From Rhynchopus sp. YZ270_cl-10 (lineage: Eukaryota > Euglenozoa > Diplonemea > Diplonemida > Diplonemidae), in assembly GCA_964035575.1 (NCBI GenBank), contig OZ037838.1, forward strand, positions 1,674,001-1,738,000: DNA of 64,000 nucleotides, written 5' to 3'. The notes under the pieces were generated by a model, which made no database searches, was not told the DNA's origin, and worked only from the letters and a program-made list of their open reading frames with translations. Numbering within the stretch: the stretch's first letter is position 1; each line of letters starts with the position of its first letter. The translations under genes and the position numbers were made by a program. This document shows positions 51,521 to 62,446 of this stretch, in pieces.

Positions 51521-53177
51521 TACTTTTCTTCAAAAATTAATAAATAAAAATCCTGTGTGACTCCCGGTATCACTTGTGATACAGTTTTCATGGATCGACA
51601 TGAAAAGGGAGCACGCAGGTGGTTCCGTGCTGGTCTTTCCACAGAACCGACACGTAGGGCGTGTCTCCCAAACAACAAAAAAGTAAATGAATAAAAAAGG
51701 TTGAAAGCAAAAAGGAAGAACAAAACAATGTGGTTTACAAAGGGGACTATAAAATGGGTTTTTCTGGGGGACGTCCCGACGCGCAGACGACACGTTTTTT
51801 TTTCGCTTACTCATTTTGCACCAAAATCGATTGAACAAGATAAAACAATAAGCTCGCGTTTCTTTTATTGTACAGATTTTTATTCTCCGCCCCGTACCCG
51901 AAACGTAAACACCACTTTGAATCAGAACAAATATTTTCCTCTCCTTTTTTCTTCCACACGCGCTGGTTTTTGTGTTCACTAATTTTTATCAAAAAGCTTT
52001 GTGCGAAACGTTTCTCCATGTATTGCACGGGAATCAATATGACAAACAGGTGCAGGGTGGTTCCGTGCTTATATTAAAGCCTGTCACCTTGTGTGTCTCC
52101 CAAAAGCCAAAAAGCGTTGTGTGTTAAGTTTTGAAGGAAGGAAAAATAAAATGGACAAAACAAAGGTCCTTCAAGGATTACAATTTACATCCCTTACTCT
52201 TCATATTTTAGCGAGCTACTCGTTTCCGTTGCTTCGTTCACCACCCATTCCAGAGTGCAATTCTTTCAATTAACAAAGTACTTATATTACTGCGTCACAA
52301 ACCGCAACAGCAGAAGAGAGATGGTTTGGTGTGAGGAGAATCAAAGGAACAAAGAACCTAAGAACCAACCAGGCGGTTGGACGAGCTTCGAGGACCCTAC
52401 AATCTCACAAACTGTTCGTTTGCAGTGTTTTTGTTGCACCACAATGTGTGCTTTTTTGTATATTAACGTGCTCGTGTTTTTTGTGTAGGTTGTTCACTGT
52501 GCATGTACCCAAATAATGTCAAATCTACAGCAAATCTCTTCAATGAGTGTGCACGTGAACTTCATTTTATTTTTGTGTTTTGAAAGACATACTTTTATTG
52601 CAGCACGTTGCTGCTACCCATCCCTTCCATCTCAGACTCTTGGGTGAAGACTAACAATAAGACAAGGTCTTTTTGGGATTGTCTGTTTTGTTGAGGATGG
52701 TAACTACAACCCAACCAGGCGGTTGCATGAGTGAGGAGAAGGTGCGCCGCCGGCTGACGAGCGGTTGTGTACCGCCCTCGTTCTGTCGGGTAGGTCTACT
52801 TATGTTTCCTTTTACATCTTCTGTTGTTGGTAGTAGCGTACTTGTCTTTCATCCAGCTGGCATGGTACGTGGGTCAGCGGGAGGTACTGCACCAATAGCT
52901 GCACTTTGTTTTCCTTGCAGGATTTGTGTTGTTTTTGTTTTGTCTTTTGCCGCAGAGCATGACCTCTCCCACCCTATCACTGTGCGGGGCAATATGTGAA
53001 TTACGTTCCCTGTCGTAGGTGCACATTTCTCTGTTTTTCTTTTTTCAGACACAAAAAAGCCCCAAAATTGTGTGCAGAACCAATCTCTCTGACATAGTGA
53101 GTGTCGACACTGCAACAAACAAAACGACCCCCATCCCTCGTCCCCTCTTTCCACGTGTCCACCTTTGCTTTGCGACT

Positions 53178-53449
53178 ATGACGAACGACGCTATTCGCTC
53201 ATGGTAGCTCATTCGTGCTGTCGTGTGTGCAATTATTGTTTGTCTTTTGTATAGGATAGTGAAGGTAAGGTCGGACAGGCTTACCTGGCACACAGGGCTA
53301 CTCCCGTGAAGGAGGAGACAAGACAGTCGTCTGACCCTGATGTGTTGCTGTGTACTTTAACTCTAACCTTTTCACAGCTGAAGGAGGCCAGTTTGTTCAC
53401 AACGCTTTCACTATTGTTTCTTCGAGGTGGGGGATGTTGCTTTTGCTAA
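53178..53449 (+). CDS. Possible small spliced gene, 35 codons, copy C
   Basis: Exons by analogy 53178-53203, 53255-53264 and 53378-53449. It is the same as copy A except for the silent TGC in the CCFC end. It sits between the flank block at 52448-53177 and the propeller gene at 53877. Confidence 0.33.
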
Positions 53450-53876
53450 CAAAATAACGACCCACAGGCCTCGTCGCCTTAATGGATTTTATTTGGACCC
53501 ACGTAACAAGTGCGGTCACGGGAAACAACGGATTTTTAAAGATTTGGAGTTCACAATGTTAAAGGGTGGACCTTAGTTAAATGTTTTCTATGCCTCCCCC
53601 TAGCCTAGGCTAGGCGGGTGTGCTTTTTGTATCTAAACGTGCTCGTGTTTTTGTGTAAAATACCAACCAGGCGGTTGGATGAGTTCAACTGACAGTCAAT
53701 TTTGCCACCAATCTCTCTGACATAGTGAGTGTCGACACTGCAACAAACAAAACGACCCCCATCCCTCGTCCCCTCTTTCCACGTGTCCACCTCCTCGAGG
53801 GAGGTCAAGAGTGTCTTCTACCCAAGATGCCACATCACAGTACATTAAACACAGAGGAATACGGATAAATAAAACA

Positions 53877-55019
53877 ATGGATGTGACCTTTGTGCTGGAA
53901 GAGTCAGGCGTGACTGCGACAGTGGAGGTGCCGTGCGAGGCGGACGTTGCAGCGGCAAAGGAGGTTGCGTGCACGGCGCTTGCTGTCTCGCCTGCGTCTG
54001 TCGAGATGCGCATCGGCACGCAGGTGCTGGAGGGGACGTGCCGTCTGCAGGACACTGCGTTTGGTGCAGGGGTGCAGGTTGTGCTTGCCCGTCGCTTTGC
54101 CAGCATCAAGTGTCCTGCTGAGTTCAGTCTGCCGTTGCGTCACTTGCGTAAATTATGTAACTTCTCGTTGTCCCCTTGTGGAACGCTCTGCCTCTATTAC
54201 TACTCGGAGTCTGCCGGTTGCAATATTTCCGTAGTCGGCTTTGACACAGAAACCTTCGTGACTGCCTTCAAGTTTGGAGTCGCATTTGGTGCGCTTGGTC
54301 CGCCTGCCATCTCACGGTGCAAGACACGCTGCTACCTGGCGTGTCAGGATTGGCTTCTCGAGGTTGCACTTCCGGGTGGGGAGGTGCTCCGCAAAGTCGA
54401 AAGCCTCTCGACGCGAGTGTTTGCGTGTGGTGGTGTTGTTGTCTCGGAGAGCCACAAGAGCGTCTCTGTGTATGACGAAGACCTGACGTTGCTCCGCTCT
54501 CTCTCGCAGAAATTGTGTTTTGGAGTTGCAGTATCTGACTGTGGTGGGTGGGTGATCACCTCCTCCTGGGAGGAGAAGAACGCACGTCTGTGGGATGTGA
54601 ACACAGGTGAAGCTGTGGCATGTGTGCCTGCGGATGGGGGTGCAGTGGCGATTTCACGGTCTGTCTCTGTCTTTGCTGCGGTGTGCTACGGCAAAGCGCA
54701 GCTGTATGACTGGAGTGGTGCGGCTCTTGGCTGCTTTGTAAATGGGCAGTTGGAGTCTCGCGTCTTTGCCGTGCAGTTCACTCCGTGTGGGAAGTACGTC
54801 GTTGTTGGGTTTGTGAGTGGTGACTTTGAAGTGTGTTCTGAAGAGTGCACCCTACACCAGTATGATGTGGCGACCATGTCCTGTGTGCGTGTGATACGAA
54901 CTGCCGACGAAGCGTTTGCGATATCGCCGTGTTCACGTGTGATTTTGTTTGACTCAGGAGACAGTGACGACCTTGTGTCACAGCATCTGTACCCGCACTT
55001 TTTGAGGGATGTTTCGTAA
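53877..55019 (+). CDS. Ubl-propeller family protein, mosaic copy
   Basis: A 380-residue open copy. Its 5' flank and start are module iv, as in the YIYPYNSE subfamily, but its body belongs to the VSQHLYP group: SLSPCGTLCLYYY, FKFGVAFGALGPPAISRC, VVVGFVSGDFE and the tail VSQHLYPHFLRDVS. The linker reads LARRFASIKCPAEFS. Turns: SPCG, SRCK, FACG, SDCG, SRSV, TPCG, SPCS, six of seven with Cys. This is the clearest case of a promoter plus Ubl of one subfamily joined to a propeller of another. AATAAA follows at about 55094. Confidence 0.87.
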   Translation: MDVTFVLEESGVTATVEVPCEADVAAAKEVACTALAVSPASVEMRIGTQVLEGTCRLQDTAFGAGVQVVLARRFASIKCPAEFSLPLRHLRKLCNFSLSPCGTLCLYYYSESAGCNISVVGFDTETFVTAFKFGVAFGALGPPAISRCKTRCYLACQDWLLEVALPGGEVLRKVESLSTRVFACGGVVVSESHKSVSVYDEDLTLLRSLSQKLCFGVAVSDCGGWVITSSWEEKNARLWDVNTGEAVACVPADGGAVAISRSVSVFAAVCYGKAQLYDWSGAALGCFVNGQLESRVFAVQFTPCGKYVVVGFVSGDFEVCSEECTLHQYDVATMSCVRVIRTADEAFAISPCSRVILFDSGDSDDLVSQHLYPHFLRDVS

Positions 55020-55812
55020 ACAGACAAGAAAATTTAACACCGTGCTCCTATTTTTCCTTTTTTTGTTCCCCAACCCCTGAGAACAATTAAGCAATAAAAC
55101 AATAAAAGCCCGAGTCACTTACTTCGCACAAGGAGTTGCTCCCTTGTGTTCCAATTATACCCGTTTCGTTGACTGACGAGCGGTTGGGGGAGTAGGACAT
55201 CGCAACGTAGACCGCGAAATGGAAGTAAGCTGGGGGGTGGGCGTGGCGTGAATATATTCTATTGCGACACGTGATTTTTCCAAGTTTTCAATAAAACAGT
55301 ACATATTGGGGTCTCCCCATATATGGGGAGACCCCAATCCGAGACCCCATATATGGAAATATTGGGGGCCCAAATATCAGCCCCCTATGGGCGTTTTTCA
55401 TCAAATATGGGGGATTTCCTAGAGGAATATGGGGGATATATGGGGGATTTGTATTGTATTTCACAAGAGTAACTTTGTAAGTCGACCAAGAGGATATTCC
55501 CCATATTTCCCCATATTGGGAAAATGGGGGAAATAGTCCCCCATATCTCCCCCATATTTTAGGGCCTCCCAGTATGGCCAGAATCATCTATTAAATGATT
55601 TGGGGCATTTTGGGGTTTTACCAGATAGTGTGTCCTGTTCCCTTTTTGTACAAATGGCCTCGTTTCCAGTGGTACCAATGTGCCTCTGTTGTGTGGCCGC
55701 AGCATACATGCTTAACCCTTTCAGCTCATTCAACTGTCCGCCCAGTGGAACAGTACATTGCATTACACCAACACTTGAAACAATGAAACCATCTGAATAA
55801 GATAAAACAATA
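55020..55812. other. Spacer with 'CCCCATAT' palindromes
   Basis: Bases 55300-55570 are crowded with CCCCATAT/ATATGGGG words, including the perfect palindrome GTCTCCCCATATATGGGGAGAC at about 55310-55331 and several imperfect inverted repeats. Bases 55625-55800 match the spacer at 36305. No gene is seen. Confidence 0.6.
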
Positions 55813-57761
55813 GGGAAAATGACTATAACACCCACGTTACTAATACCCATTTACGATAATACCCACTGGGTATTATCGTAAACTTTTTGGGTATTATCGT
55901 AAAGTTTTTGGGTATTATCGTAAACTTTTTGGGTATTACCCAGGTACCCAGGTACGATGTGATTTAGCTGGCTACTCGCGCAAGGTATCAGAGGCGCTCG
56001 CACGCTGGTGAATGTGCAGACAAGGTATGGTTTCATCGACCCCAGAGAAAATACAATTTTCACTAAATATATGGGGGGGGGGGGGGGGGGGGGTTTTTTT
56101 ACACAACTTTTTGCATCCCTGTCTTACATCCTCAAATTCAGGGTAACCATTTTTCTTGACAATTAACAATTAATCTTTCTCCAAGCGACATAACTTAATT
56201 ACACCCACATTTACACTCATCACAGGATCGCGAAATCTGAACTGCATCAGCGATTGCGCTTCTCCGTCTCCGACATTCTACACCTCAACATACGAAGACC
56301 TGGGTGGGAACATTTAGTCAGTCACTGCTATAGCCATTAACCCAGGGAGCATAGCTAGTGCAAGAAATTCGACTTTGGCAACCTTCCGGAAAGTCTGTCC
56401 TCTGCTCGCGGAGGACTAGACACAAGAAAATATTGCGTTCCCCCAGAAAACCAGTGCACATTTCACACTCCTTGTGGGTGGTCTTGTTGCCTTTTCGTCA
56501 TAGTAATTTTGGCCCAGGCATGTTCTTGAAGCATGACAATTTAGTGTGTATGGGGCAGGGTGTTGTTTTGTTCTGAATTCTCTTTGTTATAACATCTAAG
56601 TCAATCGCGGGTGGTGGTTTGTGTAGCGTGAGGCACTCTTTTTGGCAAACTTCCTGCGGCTGCTAAAGTGTTATTTCTTCGGATTTAACAACGTACAGCG
56701 TAACATAGTGGTTTCGCCTGGTCGACACAACCTTTGATAGATATGGGATAACCAACCCCCTTCGACCCCTTGTGGGTTCACTGAACAAGCCCTAGTGGTA
56801 GTTAAACGCGATTGACATTTACATTCCTAGAGATGAAAGAACAAGACAACACTTCTGTACCCGCGCAGCAAAATTGTGGAAAACTTTGCACCCCAAACAC
56901 CCTCAACAACGCCCGCCAAAAGGCGCCCCTTGTTGCTGGGAGTTGGTTCTCATGATACCTGCACAGCGGGCATTCCTCTGAGTCCAACGCATGTTTGGCC
57001 TGTCTGCGGCGTTGTACTTCAGGTGCACGAAGACAGGGTCTGGTGGTAAATTTTGCGTAGTACTGCGACGTGGTACTGCGTGGGTCTGGGAACATGGGTA
57101 CCTGGGTACAGGATATTGGTTGTGTAAGACATCTTCCACCATGCATTGAGGAGGGTAAGACAGTGTTCGCAGTTTCTACCTGATAGCATTACAACATTTA
57201 ACTTCTCCACGGGGGTCTTGGGCCGTTCACTCGGTTCTACCTTGACTACCGGAAGATATTCTTGAGGCCTTTTTGGTCTCTAGAATATCCGGTCTTCCCG
57301 AACGGAGGCACACTTTGTGTGTTACTACGACCTGGCAATTTCCAGCAGTAGGTTAAGTAATCTTTCTTGTAAATTGTTGGATCATTATCTCCTCAGTGCA
57401 TGAATGCCCCATGTGACTGGACACTTTTGTGTTTGTCATGTGGAGCTGTGGTTGCTCTTTCACGACTTTTTTCCTGTTCCTGGGTACCTGGGTACCTGGG
57501 TACCTGGGCACCTGGGTACCTGGGTACCTGGGTACCTGGGTACCTGGGTGCCTGGGTGCCTGGGTACTACCCAACCTGGGTAATACCCAAAAAGTTTACG
57601 ATAATACCCAAAAAGTTTACGATAATACCCAAAACTAATACCCAAAAAGTTTACGATAATACCCAAAAAGTTTACGATAATACCCAAAAAGTTTACGATA
57701 ATACCCAGTGGGTATTATCGTAAATGGGTATTAGTAACGTGGGTGTTATGATAATTACCCC
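55813..57761. mobile_element. Mutator-like non-autonomous element with 9-bp target duplication
   Basis: Both sides carry AAAACAATA (55804-55812 and 57762-57770), and empty sites reading ataaaacaataagctcgcg exist at 47750 and 51840. The ends begin GGG and have long inverted repeats (about 130 bp and more) with 'ataacacccacgttac' and iterated 'gggtattatcgtaaac' units. A 9-bp duplication, G-rich termini and long TIRs fit the Mutator superfamily. The interior (56160-57470) has no transposase I can recognise. A 21-base G-run lies at 56071-56091. Confidence 0.75.
57478..57566 (+). repeat. Minisatellite, unit TACCTGGG, about 11 copies
   Basis: 8-bp units with some C/T and G/A variants, at the inner edge of the right TIR. 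The left TIR ends in a two-unit version (acccaggtacccagg). The unit is close to the ACAGGTAC unit at 20569. Confidence 0.9.
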
Positions 57762-58071
57762 AAAACAATAAGCTCGCGTTTCTTTTATCGAACAGATTTT
57801 ATTCTCCGCCCCGTACCCAAAACGTAAACACCACTTTGAATCCCTAGTTTCGAGTGCGAAAACGTTTCTCCATGTATTGCACGGGAAACAATATGACAAT
57901 CAGGTGCAGGGTAATTCCGTTCATATCATAGAACCTGGCACCTTGTGTGTCCCCCAAAAACCAAAAGCGTTGGTGTGTAGTTTTGAAGGAATGAAAAATA
58001 AAAACACACACACAAAACAGCCCACACCTCATCTCCTCCCAACAGAGGTGGAACAAGAAGAAGACAAAACA

Positions 58072-59215
58072 ATGGATGTGACCTTTGTGCTGGAAGAGTC
58101 AGGCGTGACTGCGACAGTGGAGGTGCCGTGCGAGGCGAACGTTGCAGCGGCAAAGGAGGTTGCGTGCACGGCGCTTGCTGTCGCCTGCGTCTGTCGAGAT
58201 GCGCATCGGCACGCAGGTGCTGGAGGGGACGTGCCGTCTGCAGGACACTGCGTTTGGTGCAGGGGTGCAGGTTGTGCTTTCCCGTCGCTTTGCTGACATC
58301 AAGTGTCCTGCTGAGTACTGTGTGCCGGATAGCTTGTCTTACTTCTCGTTGTCTCCTTGTGGAACGCTCTGTGTCTATTTCCACTCGGGGGATTCCAATG
58401 CCGATAACTTCACTGCCGTCGTCGGCTTTGACACAGAATCCTTCGAGACTGCCTTCAAGTTTGAAGTCGAATTTTGGGTGCGTGGTCCGCCTGCCATCTC
58501 ACGGTGCAAGACACACTGCTACATGGCGTTCAGGCGTTGTCTTGCCAAGGTTGCGCTTCCGGGTGGGGAGGTGGTCCGCAAAGTCGACGGCCTCTCGACG
58601 TGGGTGTTTGCGTGTGGTGGTGTTGTTGTCTCCCAAAGCAAAGACGGGGTCTCTGTGTATGACGAAGACCTGACGTTGCTCCGCACTCTCTCGCACGAAG
58701 GCTGCAGGGAGGTGGCAGTGTCTGACTGTGGTGGGTGGGTGATCACCTCCTCCAACACTGAGCAGAACGCACGTCTGTGGGATGTGAACACGGGTGAAGC
58801 TGTGGCATGTGTGCCTGCGGATGGGAGGCGAGTGGCGCTTTCACGGTCTGCCTCTGTCTTTGCTGTGGATTGCTCTGACAAAGTGCATCTCTATGACTGG
58901 AGTGGTGCGGCTCTTGGCAGCTTCGATAAAGGGCAGTTTCGCATCACCTACATGCGCTTCACTCCATGTGGGACGTACGTCGTTGTTGGGTTTGTGAGTG
59001 GTGACTTTGCGTGGGATTCTGAAGAGTGCACCCTGCACCAGTATGATGTGGCGACCATGTCCTGTGTGCGTGTGATACCAAATGCCTACGAAGCCTTTGC
59101 GATATCGCCATGTTCACGTGTCGTTTTGTTTGAGTCAGGAGAAAGTGACGACCTTGTGTCACAGCATCTGTACCCCTACTTGAGTGATGTTTCGGATGTA
59201 AACAGAGAAGAGTAG
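58072..59215 (+). pseudogene. Ubl-propeller copy with a 2-base deletion in the Ubl
   Basis: Starts after the 3' half of module iii. In the Ubl, paralogues read GCTGTCTCGCCTGCG where this copy reads GCTGTCGCCTGCG, so the first frame diverges and ends at 58296. The rest (from the SPASVEMRIG motif to VSQHLYPYLSDVSDVNREE) is open to 59215 in another frame. Use of the ATG in VEMRIG would give a propeller with only a partial Ubl. Turns: SPCG, SRCK, FACG, SDCG, SRSA, TPCG, SPCS. The propeller part shows no other break, suggesting the deletion is recent. Confidence 0.8.
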
Positions 59216-59538
59216 CCCTGATGAGCACAACAGCGTGCAGCTCTATGATTGTAGCAGTGCGGCTCTTAGCAGCTTTTAGTAAGCATGGGCATGTCAGTGT
59301 GTTGCTATCGTGCGTTGCATCAGTATTTGCGTTGCACCCTCGACCTACTAGCCTGTGAGGGAATTCATTTTGAGACATTTTGAGGATAACGACCACACCA
59401 CCCTTTACTTCTCTTTTTCGCTTTTGCTTTGTTAAAACCCTCTTCTGTTGGTAGAAACTACAGACACAACGAACCACAACAAAACAACCCACACCTCATC
59501 TCCTCCCAACAGAGGTGGAACAAGAAGAAGACAAAACA

Positions 59539-60633
59539 ATGGATGTGACCTTTGTGCTGGAAGAGTCAGGCGTGACTGCGACAGTGGAGGTGCCGTGCGA
59601 GGCGGACGTTGCAGCGGCAAAGGAGGTTGCGTGCACGGCGCTTGCTGTCTCGCCTGCGTCTGTCGAGATGCGCATCGGCACGCAGGTGCTGGAGGGGACG
59701 TGCCGTCTGCAGGACACTGCGTTTCGTGCAGGGGTGCAGGTTGTGCTTGCTCGCCGCTTTGCCGACATCAAGTGTCCTACTGAGTACAACGTGCAGGAGG
59801 GAGTGAAGCACTTGTCGCTGTCGCGTTGTGGAACGCTCTGTCTCTCTTGTGATGAAAAGCATACTATTGGTGGCTTCGACACAGAAACCTTCGACACTAC
59901 CTTCGCTTTTAGTGTAAGTCAGCTTCGTTTCTGCGCTTCCCCTGCTATCTCGCAGTGCAAGACACGCTGCTACCTGGCGTGTGGGGAGGACTTCCGTGTG
60001 CTTGCGCTTCCGGGTGGGGAGGTGCTCCGCAAAGTCGACGGCTCCTCGCACTCAGTGTTCGCGTGTGGCGGTGTTGTTGTCTCCCGAGGCACAGACGGCG
60101 TCTCTGTGTATGACGAAGACCTGACGTTGCTCCGCTCTCTCTCGCATGAACGGTGCAGCGAGGTAGCAGTGTCGGACTGTGGTGGGTGGGTGATCGCCTC
60201 ATCCTTACTTGAAGAGAAGAAGGCACGTCTATGGGATGTGAACACAGGTGAAGCTGTGGCATGTGTGCCCGTGGCAGGGGGCAATGTGGCGCTTTCACGG
60301 TCTGCCTCTGTCTTTGCTGTAGAGGGCTCTGACAAAGTGCACCTCTATGATTGGAGTGGTGTGGCTATGGGCAGCTTTGCACAGGACTCAGGCACTTACT
60401 TCTGCGGCATGCAGTTCACCCCGTGTGGGAAGTGCCTTGTGATTAACAGTCTGGATGTTGCACAGGGCGGTGCCTGGTCCCTGCTTCAGTATGATCTGTC
60501 GAGCATGTCCTGCGTACGTGAGATACCGAACACCAAAGGTTCGCCCTTTGCGATATCGCCATGTTCGCGTGTGGTTGTGTTTGAAAACCAGTCTGGCAAC
60601 ACTATACTAACAAGACACCTGCACCCCTACTAG
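59539..60633 (+). CDS. Ubl-propeller family protein
   Basis: A 364-residue open copy behind module iii. Turns: SRCG, SQCK, FACG, SDCG, SRSA, TPCG, SPCS, six of seven with Cys. Blade 6 is divergent: GKCLVINSLDVAQGGAWSLLQYDLSSMSCVRE replaces the usual YDVATMSC. The Ubl-propeller junction is CPTEYNVQEG. The C-terminus is ILTRHLHPY. So a module iii promoter here drives an H-type body while at 2380 and 62447 it drives bodies of other groups. Confidence 0.87.
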   Translation: MDVTFVLEESGVTATVEVPCEADVAAAKEVACTALAVSPASVEMRIGTQVLEGTCRLQDTAFRAGVQVVLARRFADIKCPTEYNVQEGVKHLSLSRCGTLCLSCDEKHTIGGFDTETFDTTFAFSVSQLRFCASPAISQCKTRCYLACGEDFRVLALPGGEVLRKVDGSSHSVFACGGVVVSRGTDGVSVYDEDLTLLRSLSHERCSEVAVSDCGGWVIASSLLEEKKARLWDVNTGEAVACVPVAGGNVALSRSASVFAVEGSDKVHLYDWSGVAMGSFAQDSGTYFCGMQFTPCGKCLVINSLDVAQGGAWSLLQYDLSSMSCVREIPNTKGSPFAISPCSRVVVFENQSGNTILTRHLHPY

Positions 60634-61041
60634 GGTCTGAGGTGCGTCCCTCTTTCTTGCCTAATAGCTTCTTCATTTGCGCAAAGGCGAAATGTCAAAG
60701 ATGAAACATCATCAAGGAGCTTTCCTCCCCTAAACACCCTGGTGCGATCGTGCGATGAATGTTAAGTTTCTATTTTTATTACTTTTCCATGAGGATCCAA
60801 TCTGTTAAACGGAAACACAAACCGGGTGACAATCGGTTGTATACCTTCCCCGTTCACACAGTACGGGCAGGTCATGAGGTTTCTTTTCGCATCTCCTGTG
60901 TGGTTGCCGCAGGGTATCTTCAAATTGCTTGCTTTGTCAGAGTTTGTTGAAAAACGTATTTAACCCACCAACCTTCTTATTTGTCATTGCAAAAGTGACA
61001 CCACCAACCATCACATCAAACACAACAGACCCTTTAACAAT
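60634..61041 (+). promoter_or_regulatory. Spacer and module i flank
   Basis: Bases 60890-61040 match 9690-9844 ('caaattgcttgctttgtcag', 'cgtatttaacccaccaacc', module i). Bases 60830-60900 resemble 9490-9560. No gene is seen. Confidence 0.45.
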
Positions 61042-62136
61042 ATGATGGATGTGACCTTTGTGCTGGAAGAGTCAGGCATGACTGCGACAGTGGAGGTGCC
61101 GTGCGAGGCGGACGTTGCAGCGGCAAAGGAGGTTGCGTGCACGGCGCTTGCTGTCTCGCCTGCGTCTGTCGAGATGCGCATCGGCACGCAGGTGCTGGAG
61201 GGGACGTGCCGTCTGCAGGACACTGCGTTTGATGCAGGGGTGCAGGTTGTGCTTGCCCGCCGCTTTGCCGACATCAAGTGTCCTGCTCAGTACAGTATGC
61301 ACGGACACTTATGTAACTTCTCGTTGTCTCCTTGTGGGGAGCTCTGTATCTATTTCTACGTGACGGACGATATCAGTATTGCCTGCAGCGGCTTTGACAC
61401 AGAAACCTTCGAGACTGCCTTCAGGTTTGACGTCGGGTTTTGTGTGCGTGGTCCGCCTGCCATCTCACGGTGCAAGGCATACTGCTACATGCCGGGTCTT
61501 GCCAAGGTTGCGCTTCCGGGTGGGGAGGTGATCCACAAGGTCGACGATGTTTCATTGTCTGTGTTTGCGTGTGGCGGTGTTGTTGTGTCACAGGAACACA
61601 ACGGTGTCTCTGTGTATGACGAAGACCTGACGTTACTCCGCTTTCTCTCGCACGAAGGATGCAGGAAGGTGGCAGTATCTGGCTGTGGTGGGTGGGTGAT
61701 CACCACCTCGTGGGGGGAACCGAACGCACGTCTGTGGGATGTGAACACAGGTGAAGCTGTGGCATGTGTGCCTGCGGATGGGAGTCATGTGGCGCTTTCA
61801 CGGTCTGCCTCTGTCTTTGCTGTGGATTGCTCTGACGAAGTGCAGCTCTATGACTGGAGTGGTGCGGCTCTTGGCTGTTTAAACGAGGATAAGGCTAGCG
61901 TCTGTGGCGTGCAGTTCACTCCATGTGGGAAGTACGTGGTTGTTGGGTTTGAGAGTTGTGATCACGATGATGGACGGAAATATAGTTTACATCAGTTTGA
62001 TGTGGCAACCCAGTCCTGTGTGCGGGTGATATTGGACAGCCACGATGCGTTTGTGATATCGCCGTGTTCACGTGTGGTTGTGTTTGAGTCATCAGATAGT
62101 ACCACTCTTGTGTCACAGCATCTGTACCCCGACTGA
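61042..62136 (+). CDS. Ubl-propeller family protein
   Basis: A 364-residue open copy from the double ATG of module i. Turns: SPCG, SRCK, FACG, SGCG, SRSA, TPCG, SPCS, six of seven with Cys. It has an uncommon Ubl change (SGMTATVEV instead of SGVTATVEV) and a shortened blade 2 (AYCYMPGLAKVALPGG). The tail is VSQHLYPD. A module i flank with a VSQHLYP body also occurs at 788, but other module i genes have HLYPH/HLYPY bodies. Confidence 0.87.
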   Translation: MMDVTFVLEESGMTATVEVPCEADVAAAKEVACTALAVSPASVEMRIGTQVLEGTCRLQDTAFDAGVQVVLARRFADIKCPAQYSMHGHLCNFSLSPCGELCIYFYVTDDISIACSGFDTETFETAFRFDVGFCVRGPPAISRCKAYCYMPGLAKVALPGGEVIHKVDDVSLSVFACGGVVVSQEHNGVSVYDEDLTLLRFLSHEGCRKVAVSGCGGWVITTSWGEPNARLWDVNTGEAVACVPADGSHVALSRSASVFAVDCSDEVQLYDWSGAALGCLNEDKASVCGVQFTPCGKYVVVGFESCDHDDGRKYSLHQFDVATQSCVRVILDSHDAFVISPCSRVVVFESSDSTTLVSQHLYPD

Positions 62137-62446
62137 GCGATGCAGTCCACCCTGTGTGGGAAGTACCTCCTCGTTGTCGCGAGTACTGCGGTGTGTTGCT
62201 ATCGTGCGTTGCATCAGTATTTGCGTTGCACCCTCGACCTACTAGCCTGTGAGGGAATTCATTTTGAGACATTTTGAGAATAACGACCACACCACCCTTT
62301 ACCTCTCTTTTTCACTTTTGCTTTGTTAAAACCCTCTTCTGTTGGTGGAAACTACAGACACAACGAAACCGTCACAAACACACAAAACAAAACAACCCAC
62401 ACCTCATCTCCTCCCAACAGAGGTGGAACAAGAAGAAGACAAAACA
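62137..62446 (+). other. Blade relic and module iii flank
   Basis: 'gatgcagtccaccctgtgtg' begins a worn blade 6 as at 3535, followed by the LSCVASVFALHP relic. From about 62275 the DNA is module iii, ending 'ctcctcccaacagaggtgg' and the ATG. Confidence 0.55.
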
